Positions 34,745 to 44,070 of a stretch of DNA of 64,000 bases are shown piece after piece (the first letter of the stretch is position 1; every line of letters begins with the position of its first letter). A program made the position numbers and the translations under genes. Location: contig NZ_FOLG01000010.1 of assembly GCF_900112335.1 (NCBI RefSeq), forward strand, positions 62,001 through 126,000. Reading direction: 5' to 3'. The DNA comes from Tropicimonas isoalkanivorans (lineage in GTDB: Bacteria > Pseudomonadota > Alphaproteobacteria > Rhodobacterales > Rhodobacteraceae). The notes under the pieces were generated by a model, which saw nothing but the letters and a program-made list of their open reading frames with translations, did no database searches and had not been told where the DNA came from.

Positions 34745-35643
34745 GTTCCCCCCGCCCCTTCCGCGTCGCAGCGGCCGCCTACCCCATGGACCGCCTGCCG
34801 GATTTCGCCGCCCTCGCCGAGAAGCTCGACCGCTGGGTGGCGGAGGCTGCAACGGCGGGTGCGGATCTACTCGTCTTCCCCGAATATGCCGGTATGGAGG
34901 CGGCCCTCGTTGGAACGCGCGGCCCCGTATCGACGCTGGCCATATGCGAGCGCTCGGCCGATGCGGCGGCGGACTTTGCCAAGCTTTGCGCGGAATTGGC
35001 GAGGACCCACGGCGTGCACCTGCTGGCCGGCTCCCTACCGACGCGGGACGCGGGAAGGCTCGTAAACCGTGCCACGTTCCACGCCCCGGACGGCGGACTG
35101 GGCTGGCAAGACAAGCAGATCATGACCCCGTGGGAACGCCAAAACACGCCGCTCGAACCGGGCGATCCGCTCGTTGCCTTCGACACACCGTTCGGGCGGA
35201 TTGGCGTGGTGATCTGCTACGACAGCGAGTTCCCGGAGCTTGGCGCCTCGCTCGCGGCCGATGTCCTGCTTGTCCCGTCCTGCACCGAAGCCCTTCCCGG
35301 GCACAGTCGGGTGCGTATCGCGGCGCGGGCGCGCGCCCTGGAAAACCAGTGCATCAGTGTTCTGGCGCAAACAGTCGGGCCGGTTCCGGATGTCGACATG
35401 ATCGACGAGAACGTCGGGTCCGCCGGCGTCTTTGCACCGCCGGACCAGCCCTTCCCCGATGCCGGGATTCTCGCGGCCAGCCCGCTCAATCGCCCCGGCT
35501 GGCTCTTCGCGGACGTCGACCCCGCCACCATCGCCGAAACCCGGTCGGACGGGCACGTTTCTCTGCTCGCGGACCGGCCTGACGCCGCGAAACGGTCGGG
35601 AATCGCTCCGTTGCGGCGACTCGCCGTGCCGAATCGGCCTTGA
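34741..35643 (+). CDS. Carbon-nitrogen hydrolase (nitrilase superfamily)
   Basis: 300 aa. The Glu-Lys-Cys catalytic triad is visible: Glu48 in [11 protein letters not shown], Lys125 in [13 protein letters not shown], and Cys159 in [15 protein letters not shown]. These enzymes hydrolyse small amides or nitriles; members coupled to GNAT proteins are thought to act on omega-amides or N-acyl compounds, but the substrate here is unknown. A full-length domain with no signal peptide indicates a cytosolic protein. Overlaps the GNAT gene by 4 nt. Confidence 0.93.
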   Translation: MSSPRPFRVAAAAYPMDRLPDFAALAEKLDRWVAEAATAGADLLVFPEYAGMEAALVGTRGPVSTLAICERSADAAADFAKLCAELARTHGVHLLAGSLPTRDAGRLVNRATFHAPDGGLGWQDKQIMTPWERQNTPLEPGDPLVAFDTPFGRIGVVICYDSEFPELGASLAADVLLVPSCTEALPGHSRVRIAARARALENQCISVLAQTVGPVPDVDMIDENVGSAGVFAPPDQPFPDAGILAASPLNRPGWLFADVDPATIAETRSDGHVSLLADRPDAAKRSGIAPLRRLAVPNRP

Positions 35644-35713
35644 TTTACGGACTGGGGAGGCGCATTTAACCGGCACCCTCCGAAAGGGGGCAGAAACCAA
35701 CTATGGAGTGACC

Positions 35714-35932
35714 ATGGCCAAGGAAGAAATGCTCGAATTTCCTGGTGTCGTGAAGGAACTCCTGCCGAACGCGACATTCCGGGTCGAGCTGGAGAACGGC
35801 CATGAGATCATCGCGCACACGGCAGGGAAGATGCGGAAGAACCGCATCCGTGTTCTGGCCGGCGACCGGGTACAGGTCGAAATGACCCCCTACGATCTGA
35901 CCAAGGGTCGGATCAACTACCGCTTCAAGTAA
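35714..35932 (+). CDS. infA: Translation initiation factor IF-1
   Basis: 72 aa, exactly the usual size. One S1/OB-fold domain: [20 protein letters not shown], then [30 protein letters not shown], then [10 protein letters not shown] at the end. It binds the ribosomal A site during initiation and blocks premature tRNA entry. GGAG lies about 5 nt before ATG. Followed 8 nt later by maf. Confidence 0.99.
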   Translation: MAKEEMLEFPGVVKELLPNATFRVELENGHEIIAHTAGKMRKNRIRVLAGDRVQVEMTPYDLTKGRINYRFK

Positions 35933-35940
35933 GGCGCGTC

Positions 35941-36519
35941 ATGCGCCTTATTCTCGGCTCGGGCAGCCCGCGCCGTAGCGAGTTGCTTGCGCAAATCGGC
36001 GTGGTCGCGGACTTGATCCGCCCTCCGGACATCGACGAGGCGCCGCTGAAGGGCGAATTGCCCCGTCCCTATTGCAGCCGGATCGCGCGGGAAAAGGCGC
36101 TGGCCGTCGAAAGTGCGCCGGAAGACCTCGTGCTTGCCGCCGACACCACCGTCGCCCTCGGCAGACGCATCTTCGGAAAGCCGGAAGACGCCGGAGAGGC
36201 TGCGGCTTTCCTCCACGCGCTTTCCGGGCGGCGCCACCGCGTCGTGACAGCCGTTGTGGTGCGTAAGGGCGCGAGGGTGTGGGAACGCGATGTCATGAGC
36301 GTTGTGCGGATGAAGCATCTCAGCAATCTCGAAGTGAACGCCTATCTCGACTCCGGCGACTGGCACGGCAAGGCGGGCGGATACTCGATCCAGGGTCCCG
36401 CGGGCGCCTTCATCCCGTGGATCAGCGGTTCCTACACCGGCATTGTCGGCCTGCCGATCGCAGAAACCGCAGGACTGTTGCAGGCCGCCGGCTATCCTGT
36501 TTTCAGGCGCGCCGCATGA
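35941..36519 (+). CDS. maf: Maf-family nucleoside-triphosphate pyrophosphatase
   Basis: 192 aa. N-terminal [18 protein letters not shown] is the substrate loop; the catalytic Asp lies in [20 protein letters not shown] near 62-80. The [31 protein letters not shown] block near 140-170 is the conserved C-terminal half. Maf proteins hydrolyse non-canonical or excess dTTP/UTP (or m7GTP in the YceF type) and can affect septation. Exact nucleotide preference unresolved. Overlaps the RNase E/G gene by 4 nt. Confidence 0.95.
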   Translation: MRLILGSGSPRRSELLAQIGVVADLIRPPDIDEAPLKGELPRPYCSRIAREKALAVESAPEDLVLAADTTVALGRRIFGKPEDAGEAAAFLHALSGRRHRVVTAVVVRKGARVWERDVMSVVRMKHLSNLEVNAYLDSGDWHGKAGGYSIQGPAGAFIPWISGSYTGIVGLPIAETAGLLQAAGYPVFRRAA

Positions 36520-37559
36520 AAGGCACGAGCGTTTTCCTCGATCACATCGCCGGCCGTCGCGCCGCCGCCTATCGTCGCGACGGTATCCTGGAGGATTTCC
36601 TGATCGACCCCGCAGGGGATGGCCCGCTGCGCCCCGGATCCATATGCCGCGCGATCGTGGAACGCCCAATGAAGGGCCAGGGCGGCGTCTTCGTCCGCCT
36701 GCACGATGGGAAGGGCTACCTGCGGGCTCCGAAGGGCCTGCGCGAGGGTCAGGCGGTGCTGGTGCAGGTGTCAGCCTATGCAGAGCCAGGCAAGGCGGTT
36801 CCTGTGACGTCGAAGCTGCTCTTCAAGTCCAAATACGCCATCGTTACGCCCGATGCCCCCGGCCTGAACATCTCTCGCCAGATCCGCGATGAGGAGGTTC
36901 GCGTACGCCTGCGGTCCATCGCCGTGGACGTGATGGACGCGAGCCCGTTCGGGCTCATCCTGCGTTCCCAGGCGGCCACCGCACCGGAGGACGAGATTGC
37001 AGAAGACATAGCCGAAATGCGCTCCCTGGCCGAAGCGGTGACCGCCCCTGCGGACGGCCCCGCCGAGCTTCTGCTGGAGGGCCCAGATGCCCATGCGCTC
37101 GCCTGGCGGGAATGGGGCGACCCGGACGAGGTCGTCACGGAGGCGGGCTGTTTCGAAACACGCGGCGTGCTGGACGACCTCTCGGCGGCTTTGAGCTTTG
37201 CGGTTGCCCTGCCCGGCGGCGGCTCGGTGACGGTGGAACCGACGCGGGCGCTCGTGGCGGTGGATGTGAACACCGGCGCGGACAGTTCCTTTGCGGCTGG
37301 CCTCAAGGCCAATGTCGAAACCGCGCGCGCCCTGCCCCGCCTGCTCCGCCTGCGCGGGCTCGGCGGCCAGATCGCCATCGACTTCGCCCCCATGACAAAG
37401 AAGGACCGCCTGCAGGTCGAACAGGCCCTGCGCGCAGGCTTTCGCAGCGATCCGGTCGAGACGACCTTGGCCGGCTGGACGCCCCTCGGCCATTTCGAGG
37501 CGCACCGCAAACGCGAGCGCCTGCCCCTTGACCGCACTGTCTCGGAGTCCCTGCAATGA
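36516..37559 (+). CDS. Ribonuclease E/G family protein (short form)
   Basis: 347 aa. Contains the N-terminal S1-like region ([22 protein letters not shown]... near 32-60) and the catalytic DNase-I-like region with [12 protein letters not shown] near 250 and [14 protein letters not shown] near 288, whose Asp residues should hold the catalytic Mg2+. It is much shorter than RNase G (~490) or RNase E, and lacks the CPxCxG zinc-link and small domain, so it may not tetramerise. The same short form follows maf in other Rhodobacterales. Start ATG at 36516 overlaps maf by 4 nt; the gene end overlaps yacG by 4 nt. Confidence 0.9.
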   Translation: MKGTSVFLDHIAGRRAAAYRRDGILEDFLIDPAGDGPLRPGSICRAIVERPMKGQGGVFVRLHDGKGYLRAPKGLREGQAVLVQVSAYAEPGKAVPVTSKLLFKSKYAIVTPDAPGLNISRQIRDEEVRVRLRSIAVDVMDASPFGLILRSQAATAPEDEIAEDIAEMRSLAEAVTAPADGPAELLLEGPDAHALAWREWGDPDEVVTEAGCFETRGVLDDLSAALSFAVALPGGGSVTVEPTRALVAVDVNTGADSSFAAGLKANVETARALPRLLRLRGLGGQIAIDFAPMTKKDRLQVEQALRAGFRSDPVETTLAGWTPLGHFEAHRKRERLPLDRTVSESLQ

Positions 37560-37735
37560 CCTGCCCCATCTGCGGAAAACCCGGCGCGGAACGCTACCGC
37601 CCCTTCTGCTCCCGACGCTGCGCCGATATCGACCTGGCCCGGTGGCTGAACGGCAGCTACACCATTCCGACCGAAGAGGAAGCCGACGAAATCGAGCGTC
37701 CCGACGCCATTTTGCCCACCCGGTATGACGCCTGA
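37556..37735 (+). CDS. yacG: DNA gyrase inhibitor YacG (zinc-binding)
   Basis: 59 aa. Four cysteines form a zinc finger: CPICGKPG at 3-10 and FCSRRCAD at about 17-24, followed by IDLARWLNGSYTIP. This matches YacG, which binds GyrB and inhibits DNA supercoiling in E. coli. Start overlaps the RNase E/G stop (ATGA). It ends the conserved cluster, 79 nt before tRNA-Phe. Confidence 0.95.
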   Translation: MTCPICGKPGAERYRPFCSRRCADIDLARWLNGSYTIPTEEEADEIERPDAILPTRYDA

Positions 37736-37814
37736 TTTTTTTTCGAACTGCCCTCTGGACTATACCCGGCGGCACGTCTAGAAGGCCCAAGCCCCGTGCG
37801 AGAAGCACACCCAT

Positions 37815-37889
37815 GCCCGGGTAGCTCAGGGGTAGAGCAGTGGATTGAAAATCCTCGTGTCGGTGGTTCGATTCCGCCCCCGGGCACCA
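37815..37889 (+). tRNA. tRNA-Phe (GAA), CCA encoded
   Basis: Complete cloverleaf. GCCCGGG pairs with CCCGGGC; D-arm is GCTCAGGGGTAGAGC; the anticodon loop TTGAAAA gives GAA; T-loop is GTTCGATTC; discriminator A plus CCA. Its 3' half is repeated at 39.99 kb and 44.5 kb (see repeats), the mark of integration at this tRNA. Confidence 0.97.
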
Positions 37890-38037
37890 CTTTCAAGAAC
37901 GCAGTTCGTTGGGTTTCGAATGCTGGGCCGGCGCTTCCCTATTGGCGGCGGCGGGCATGTCCTGTGCCTCGCGATACCTCATGTTGCTCCATGGCGCAGG
38001 ACCGCACGGGCAGATATCTGCAGATGGAGACCCATCC

Positions 38038-39972
38038 GTGAAACAGGCTCTTGCCGACGCGCTCGAGGAGCGCGGATATACCAGGCTCACCCCCGTGCAG
38101 GAGGCCGTGACCAGTTCTGATCTCGACGGCGCTGACCTTCTTGTTTCGGCCCAGACAGGCTCCGGAAAGACGCTCGGCTTCGGTCTTGCGATCGCGTCAA
38201 ATCTGCTGCGGGCAGACGAGACATTCGCCGTGGCCGGCAAGCCGCTGGCACTGATCATCGCGCCAACCCGGGAGCTTGCCCTTCAAGTCAAGCGCGAGTT
38301 GACATGGCTCTATGCGAAGGCGGGGGCGACGGTGGCCTCCTGTGTCGGCGGCATGGACATGCGGGACGAGCGCCGGGCGCTTGACCGCGGCGCACATATC
38401 GTCGTCGCCACGCCGGGTCGCCTGCGCGATCACATCACGCGCGGCACCATCGACCTTGGCGAGATACGCGCGGTGGTGCTGGACGAAGCGGACGAGATGC
38501 TCGATCTCGGGTTCCGCGAGGATCTGGAGTTCATTCTTGGCGAGGCGCCGGAACACCGGCAGACCCTGCTGTTTTCGGCAACCGTACCGGCCTCGATCGA
38601 ACAGCTTGCCAGACGCTACCAAAAGGACGCGGTTCGCGTCGTTACCCGGTCGGAAGCGGCCCAGCACGCGGACATCGAGTATCGCGCGATGCTGGTGGCG
38701 GAGCGCGATGCCGAGAACGCCGTTATCAATACTTTGCGGTTCCACGAGGCTCCCAACGCCATCGTGTTCTGCAACACGCGTGACATGGTCAATCGCCTGA
38801 CCACGCGCCTCTCCAATCGAGGTTTTCAGGTCGTCGCGCTGTCCGGCGAGCTGTCGCAGACCGAGCGCTCCCATGCGCTGCAGGCGATGCGGGACGGGCG
38901 CGCACGGGTCTGCGTGGCGACCGATGTCGCCGCCCGCGGCATCGACCTTCCGAACCTGGACCTCGTGGTTCATGCCCAGCTACCGTCGAACCATGAGACC
39001 CTGTTGCACCGGTCGGGACGCACTGGTCGAGCCGGCCGCAAGGGCGTAAGCGCGCTGGTCGTGCAGCCGAAGTTCCGCAAGAAGGCCGAGCGCCTACTCG
39101 GCGCAGCAAAGATCAAGGCAGACTGGGGTGCCGCCCCCTCGGCCGAAGCTGTCATGGCGCGCGACGAGACACGCATGTTGGAGGATCCGATCTGGAAGAT
39201 CGGCACCGGAGAGTCCGAGCCTGAGGTGATCGGCAAGCTGGTCGAGCAATTCTCGGTCGAACAGATCGCCTGTGCCTTCCTGAGCCTCTATCGGGCCCAG
39301 CATTCAGCGCCCGAGGAGCTGACGAGCATCGACGCGGTGCAAAGGCCGCGCCGGGAGTTCGGCCCCAGCGTCTGGTTCACGCTGTCCTGCGGGCGCAACC
39401 AGAATGCCGACCCGCGTCGTTTGCTGCCGATGCTGTGCAAAGCCGGAGGTATCACCAGAGACGACATCGGGGCGATCCGGATTCAGCCTGAAGAGACGTT
39501 CGTGGAAATCCGTGAGGAAAGCGCTGCCGCCTTTTTGGATCGCGTCGGCGCGGACATGATGGTGGAAGATGGGATCAAGCTGGACCGGCTCGACGAACCG
39601 CCGAACCTCACGAAGGACAGCCGTGGTCCGAACCCACGTCCGGCCAGGGGCGAACGTCCTCGGTCTGGACCGGGCCACCATCGGAGAGGCGCGCTGGAAC
39701 CGAAGGTGGACGCACCTGAGCCGTCTGAAGCGCGGAAGCCACGCCACAAATCCGGCAAGCGGACCGCTGCAGACCCTGCCGCGCTTCGCTCGAAAAGCAC
39801 GGAAAGCAGCAGCGATGCTTCCGCCGAGCCCCGAAGAAAGCCCAAGGGGCCACCACCACCCGTTGGAAAGCCCTCGAGCAAGAAGAACAAGGCCCGGGCA
39901 AAAGCCAGCGTCGGGAAGGCGGGCAAGGCGCGGCATGGAGGCGATGCACGTCCTCCGAGGCGGAAAAAATAG
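38038..39972 (+). CDS. DEAD-box RNA helicase with DbpA-like RNA-binding domain
   Basis: 644 aa from GTG at 38038, chosen for GGAGA 8 nt upstream and because the family N-terminus (ALEERGYTRLTPVQEAV, Q motif) begins just after. Helicase motifs: I AQTGSGKT, Ia PTRELALQV, II DEAD, III SAT, V VATDVAARGID, VI HRSGRTGRAG. Residues ~440-510 form a DbpA-type RNA-recognition domain (WFTLSCGRNQNADPRRLLPM...). The last ~130 residues are low-complexity and very basic (Lys/Arg/Pro), with ERPRSGPGHHRRG, typical of RNA-binding tails. It probably remodels rRNA or mRNA. It lies directly after tRNA-Phe and before the first tRNA remnant, so it may be part of the island. Confidence 0.92.
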   Translation: MKQALADALEERGYTRLTPVQEAVTSSDLDGADLLVSAQTGSGKTLGFGLAIASNLLRADETFAVAGKPLALIIAPTRELALQVKRELTWLYAKAGATVASCVGGMDMRDERRALDRGAHIVVATPGRLRDHITRGTIDLGEIRAVVLDEADEMLDLGFREDLEFILGEAPEHRQTLLFSATVPASIEQLARRYQKDAVRVVTRSEAAQHADIEYRAMLVAERDAENAVINTLRFHEAPNAIVFCNTRDMVNRLTTRLSNRGFQVVALSGELSQTERSHALQAMRDGRARVCVATDVAARGIDLPNLDLVVHAQLPSNHETLLHRSGRTGRAGRKGVSALVVQPKFRKKAERLLGAAKIKADWGAAPSAEAVMARDETRMLEDPIWKIGTGESEPEVIGKLVEQFSVEQIACAFLSLYRAQHSAPEELTSIDAVQRPRREFGPSVWFTLSCGRNQNADPRRLLPMLCKAGGITRDDIGAIRIQPEETFVEIREESAAAFLDRVGADMMVEDGIKLDRLDEPPNLTKDSRGPNPRPARGERPRSGPGHHRRGALEPKVDAPEPSEARKPRHKSGKRTAADPAALRSKSTESSSDASAEPRRKPKGPPPPVGKPSSKKNKARAKASVGKAGKARHGGDARPPRRKK

Positions 39973-40313
39973 ACCCGTCGTTGCTCTATGTGTCTGTGGT
40001 TCGGTTCTGGCCCCGGGCACCAAAAGATTCAACGAGGTAACCGTTCGTCCGGGCCGGCATCCTTGCACTCAGTTGGTGGTCTGGGTTGCGCATCACCCAA
40101 ACTTCGGATCTGTTGAATTCGAGGAACTCCACGTTCCTCGCCAGTGTGAGCGGGAATAGGCGCTTGCTGTTCCTTGCGGCCCAAACCACAGCAAGCCTTC
40201 AGGTCCCAAGGACAGTGACCGGGATCAATTCGGAGTCTTTCGGCCAGGAGATGCGTGACTCTCGGCAACCCGCGCCTTCAACAGTCGGAACGATATTGAA
40301 GTTTCTTATCGCG
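39973..40313. other. Intergenic region with a tRNA-Phe 3' remnant
   Basis: 341 bp with no protein gene. It contains the decayed tRNA-Phe 3' end at 39990-40022. The remainder up to the AraC gene shows no features I can name. Confidence 0.5.
39990..40022 (+). repeat. Decayed copy of the tRNA-Phe 3' end (old att-like site)
   Basis: 33 nt matching 29/33 positions of the tRNA-Phe 3' end (37857-37889), including CCCCGGGCACCA. It lies 2.1 kb downstream of the intact tRNA in the same orientation. A short, tRNA-3'-end direct repeat is the classic trace of a site-specific integration. Confidence 0.75.
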
Positions 40314-41366
40314 TCACGCGTCGCGAGCGGTTGTCCGGTACTGCCGCGGCGATAGCCCGGTCCAGGTCTTGAAGGCACGGCGAAAGCTTCGTGGCTCCGT
40401 GTAGCCGAGGCGTTTCCCGATATCATCGATCCGCATATCACCCTCGGCCAGCAACCTGCACGCCTCGTCCCGGATGAAGCGGGCGCGCAGTTCGCGAAAA
40501 GACGTCCCCTCCTTCTCAAGTGCGCGCTGTAGGGTTCGCGGTCCGAGCGCGAGTTGGCGCGCCACGACCGCTTCCGAAGCGATTCCCGTCACAAGATTGA
40601 TACGCAGCGAGTGAAGGACGGCGTCCGGCATGGACTGGCTGGGGGCAACGCCCATCAGCTTGGCCAAGGCATCGAGCGACAAGGTTCTGTCGGGGGCAGG
40701 CGGGCGGGGATTGAATGTGCCGAGTTCTGACAGCCGGATCGCGACCCCCGGCATCGCCGAGCCCATCCGGACAGGGGCCCTCATCATCCGGCCAAGTTCC
40801 GCGTTGGGTTCCTTCACCGTTCCCGGAAGTTCGACCCAATCTGGCCGCCAGTCCGCCCCGAGGAAATGCCGGGCGACATTGGCGATGACGAATATGGCAC
40901 CTTCGTCGAGATGCCGGTGTCCGATGGCCGAGAGCCCGGACGAGTTCCGTCCCACGACAATGTGCCGGCCGGTCTGCCGCAGGCCGATATCCGATCCCGG
41001 ATGGGTACACATCAGCGCGCGCCGCCCCCGGTCGAGCGCGGTCGCGAGATCCGGCGCGCCCAGAACGAAATCCGCATAGGAGCCGTAAGCCAAGTAGTCG
41101 AAGTCCCGTCCGAGCCGTGCTCCCAGATGCCTGTCGCCGATCGCGCGGGCCACGGTTTCCACAACCATCGCCTCAGCGGAATAGGGCACGAAGCACTGCG
41201 CCTGCCCCAGCATGGCGCGGTCAATCTCGGCGGCGTTCAACGCCCTGTCGACCACGCCCCGAGAGGCGTAGCGGTCGAGAAGATCCACCACATGCGCAAG
41301 CTCGATAAGGTTGACCATATAGCGCGGCATTCCCAAGAATTGTCGCAAAATGACCGGTTCGTCCAT
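40314..41366 (-). CDS. AraC-family transcriptional regulator (AraC/OruR-type N-domain)
   Basis: 350 aa. The N-terminal ~20-220 region resembles the arabinose-independent AraC_binding_2 type (VDLLDRYASRGVVDRALNAA..., HLGARLGRDFDYLAYGSYAD). The C-terminal double HTH (~255-345) is clear: SFRELRARFIRDEACRLLAE...RIDDIGKRLGYTEPRSFRRAFKTWTGLSPRQYR. ATG at 41366 is preferred; a GTG four codons earlier is possible. The gene is divergent from two DUF1254/DUF1214 genes with under 40 bp between starts, so it very likely controls them. Confidence 0.88.
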   Translation of the reverse strand: MDEPVILRQFLGMPRYMVNLIELAHVVDLLDRYASRGVVDRALNAAEIDRAMLGQAQCFVPYSAEAMVVETVARAIGDRHLGARLGRDFDYLAYGSYADFVLGAPDLATALDRGRRALMCTHPGSDIGLRQTGRHIVVGRNSSGLSAIGHRHLDEGAIFVIANVARHFLGADWRPDWVELPGTVKEPNAELGRMMRAPVRMGSAMPGVAIRLSELGTFNPRPPAPDRTLSLDALAKLMGVAPSQSMPDAVLHSLRINLVTGIASEAVVARQLALGPRTLQRALEKEGTSFRELRARFIRDEACRLLAEGDMRIDDIGKRLGYTEPRSFRRAFKTWTGLSPRQYRTTARDA

Positions 41367-41404
41367 GGTAATCTTCACCCGGCAAATCTCGGAAGGTTAT
41401 CGAT

Positions 41405-42463
41405 ATGAAATTGGCTTGGAATCCATTGGCAATTGCCGTCTCAGCGACGCTGCTTACCAGCATTTCCGCGCAGGCCGAAATCGCGGGCGATCATCTCGAC
41501 GCCCTGCTCGAAGCGCAAGAAATCCCAGTCACTGTAGACAGCTTCATCCGGGCGGCGACCGATATCGAGTTCGACAAATATGTTGCACTCGCCGGCGGGG
41601 TGAACAGGTTCTACCATTTCCGCGATATGATGCCCGTCGATGCTCAAACGACCATCAGCGCGAACCGGGACACGCTCTATAGCGCCGCGATCGTCAATAT
41701 CAGCGAGAGCGCCACCTTGACTCTCCCCGATGTCGGCGACCGCTACATGTCGGCGATGGTCATCAACCAGGATCACTACCTCAACGAGGTCTTCCACGGC
41801 GGCGGCACCTATGCGCTCAACATGGACACGTTCCACACGCCCTTTGTCGCCGTCTATCTGCGCGTGCTGCTGGATGCGACTGACCCCGAGGATCTGGCCG
41901 CAGTGCACGCGATCCAGGACCAGATGTCGATCGAGGCCGCCTCGTCCGAACCCTTCGTCGTTCCGCCCTATGACGAGGAGAGCTACAAGGGGCTCGTGAA
42001 GGCCGCCGTCGGTGTCGGCGCTTACCTCCCGGACAGTTTCCGCATGTTCGGCAAGAAGGAGGATGTCGATCCGGTGCGGCATTTCATCGGCACTGCCGGC
42101 GGCTGGGGTGGCTTGCCCGAGGAAGAGGCGCTCTATCTCGGGATCGCGCCGAACCTGCCCGTGGGTGAATACAAGATCGAGGTGCCGGGCGACGTGCCGG
42201 TCAAGGATTTCTGGTCGGTGAGCGTCTACGATGCGGATCGCTATTTCGCGCCGAATGCGATGGGCGCCTACGTTGTCAATTCGGTCATGGGTGAGCGTAA
42301 TGCGGACGGCTCCATGACCGTGCACATGGGCGGTTGCGAGGACGGGCGCGTGAATTGCCTGCCTCTCGTCGAGGGGTGGCAATACACCGTGCGGCTCTAT
42401 CGGGCGGCGCCGGAGGTGCTGGACGGAAGCTGGACCTTCCCCGGCGTCGAGCCGGTGAACTGA
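41405..42463 (+). CDS. Periplasmic DUF1254/DUF1214 domain protein
   Basis: 352 aa. Signal peptide MKLAWNPLAIAVSATLLTSI...AQA (cleavage near 24). DUF1254 region (~50-160): FYHFRDMMPVDAQTTISANRDTLYSAAIVN, then MSAMVINQDHYLNEVFHGGG. DUF1214 region (~240-345): VPVKDFWSVSVYDADRYFAPNA, then MTVHMGGCEDGRVNCLPLVEGWQYTVRLYRAAPEVLDGSW. Function unknown; such proteins are exported and often occur in pairs. GGAAGG precedes ATG. A paralogue follows 17 nt later and both are divergent from an AraC regulator. Confidence 0.88.
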   Translation: MKLAWNPLAIAVSATLLTSISAQAEIAGDHLDALLEAQEIPVTVDSFIRAATDIEFDKYVALAGGVNRFYHFRDMMPVDAQTTISANRDTLYSAAIVNISESATLTLPDVGDRYMSAMVINQDHYLNEVFHGGGTYALNMDTFHTPFVAVYLRVLLDATDPEDLAAVHAIQDQMSIEAASSEPFVVPPYDEESYKGLVKAAVGVGAYLPDSFRMFGKKEDVDPVRHFIGTAGGWGGLPEEEALYLGIAPNLPVGEYKIEVPGDVPVKDFWSVSVYDADRYFAPNAMGAYVVNSVMGERNADGSMTVHMGGCEDGRVNCLPLVEGWQYTVRLYRAAPEVLDGSWTFPGVEPVN

Positions 42464-42480
42464 CGGAAAGGACAGAGAAC

Positions 42481-43482
42481 ATGCGATATCTTCTTCTTGC
42501 CATTGCGCTCTCCGCACCCGCGCCAATCCTCGCCGAGGACATCACGATCCAGAACCTCATGCGCGCCGAGAGCGATACGATGTTCCGGCTCACCATGCAG
42601 ACCAACGGGACCAACGTCGGCGAGATCGCCCATGAGCGTCAGGTCGTCTCCGCCGACGGGCCGCAGCCGATCATTCGGCCCAACCAGGACACCTTGTATT
42701 CGTCCGCCATCATCGACCTGTCCGAGCCGGTGACGGTGACGCTGCCCGAGGGCGACGGGCGGTTCCAGTCCGTGCTGGTGATCAGCCAGGACCACTACAA
42801 TTTCGCCTATGCCGAACCAGGTGCCTATGAGCTGACAGAGGACGAGGTCGGGACCCGCTTCGCGATGCTCCTGTTCCGCACCTTCATCGACGCGGGCGAT
42901 CCCGACGACGCCGCCCGCGCCCATGCCATGCAGGACGGAATACGCCTCGCAGGCGGCGGAAGCGGACCCTTCGAGGCGCCGGAGTGGGACCTTGAAAACC
43001 TTGAGGCAGCGCGGAAAGCGGTCAGCGACCTCGCCGCTGCCGTCGGCCTCGATGCCAGCACCGCCTTTGGCCGTCGCGACGAGGTGGACCCGCTTGGCCA
43101 TCTGATCGGGATGGCGGGCTGGGCGGGGCAGCCGGCCACCACGGCCAGTGCATTTGTCGACGCCGTCGATATGAATGACGGCGAGACCCCGCATGCAGTG
43201 ACGCTGCACGACGTGCCGGTGGACGCCTTCTGGTCGATCACCGTCTACGACGCCGACGGATTCCTCGCGCCCAACGATCTGGGGCGGAACAGCTACAACA
43301 ACACCTCGGCCACCCCGAATGAGGACGGCTCCTACACCATCCATTTCGGCGACTGCGAGGACGGGCGGATAAACTGCATCCCCATCACGCCGGGCTGGAA
43401 CTATACCGTACGGCTCTATGGGCCGCGCGCCGAAATCCTCGACGGCAGCTGGACGTTCCCGGATGTCGTGCCGGAAAGCTGA
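42481..43482 (+). CDS. Second periplasmic DUF1254/DUF1214 domain protein
   Basis: 333 aa, paralogue of the preceding gene. Signal peptide MRYLLLAIALSAPAPILA (cleavage near 18). Same blocks: IIRPNQDTLYSSAIIDLSEP, FQSVLVISQDHYNFAYAEPG, FWSITVYDADGFLAPNDLGR, then the GDCEDGRINCIPITPGWNYT and RLYGPRAEILDGSWTF end. The two C-terminal halves are much more alike than the N-terminal ones. Both carry a conserved Cys pair in the C-terminal block (CEDGR.NC), a likely disulfide in the periplasm. Co-transcribed with its paralogue; function unknown. Confidence 0.88.
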   Translation: MRYLLLAIALSAPAPILAEDITIQNLMRAESDTMFRLTMQTNGTNVGEIAHERQVVSADGPQPIIRPNQDTLYSSAIIDLSEPVTVTLPEGDGRFQSVLVISQDHYNFAYAEPGAYELTEDEVGTRFAMLLFRTFIDAGDPDDAARAHAMQDGIRLAGGGSGPFEAPEWDLENLEAARKAVSDLAAAVGLDASTAFGRRDEVDPLGHLIGMAGWAGQPATTASAFVDAVDMNDGETPHAVTLHDVPVDAFWSITVYDADGFLAPNDLGRNSYNNTSATPNEDGSYTIHFGDCEDGRINCIPITPGWNYTVRLYGPRAEILDGSWTFPDVVPES

Positions 43483-43539
43483 CGGCCCCCCACGGCCCGC
43501 GCACCGCGCGGGCCGACCGACGATTGGAAGAAGCCTTCG

Positions 43540-43905
43540 ATGTTGATAAAGCCAATTGTCCATAGAGCCAGTTGCGCCCTCTTTCTGGCGTGTCTTTGGC
43601 GAACGGTGCAATAGCCGAGGACAAGCCACGCCTCATCTTCCAGATCACTGTGTATCAGCTGCGCGGCGACCTGCTGCAGCGTTACTTCGGTCAATTCGGC
43701 CCGGACGGGGTCCGCCACCTGATGGAAGACGGGGTCTACTACGACAACGCCCACCACGCCCACGCCCATACGGAGGCAGTCATCGGCCACACCACTCTCG
43801 CGACCGGAGCGCAACCGGCCGCGCAGGGGATCGTGGGCAACCTTTGGTACGACAGGAAAGCGGGCCGTACTTTCTACAACATCGACAATGAGATAGACAG
43901 GTGGT
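43540..43905 (+). pseudogene. Broken alkaline-phosphatase-superfamily gene (PafA-like), frameshifted and truncated
   Basis: A short frame from ATG 43540 gives a signal-peptide-like start (MLIKPIVHRASCALFLACL) and stops at 43612. The following frame (from ~43590) continues ANGAIAEDKPRLIFQITVYQ, LRGDLLQRYFGQFGPDGVRHLMEDG, then AHTEAVIGHTTLATGAQPAA and GNLWYDRKAGRTFYNID. This is the N-terminal third of a type-I phosphodiesterase/alkaline phosphatase of about 550 aa. Beyond ~43905 homology ends abruptly. The usual metal-ligand Asp in TVDQLRGD is Tyr (TVYQLRGD), while the nucleophile block HTTLATG remains. Frameshift, lost ligand and lost C-terminus together mark a dead gene. Confidence 0.75.
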
Positions 43906-44070
43906 CGCGGACCGACGAAGCGCCAAACCAAATAATCCACTCTTGGCTTGACGCGCAGGCGCAGCCCGCCGATGCTCGGCCAGTGTGCGCCTATCCAAGT
44001 GTCGCGCAATATGACGGGAGTGGTGATCCAAGAGACGCATCTAGTTTTTCGTGTGCATTGAAAGACTGAC

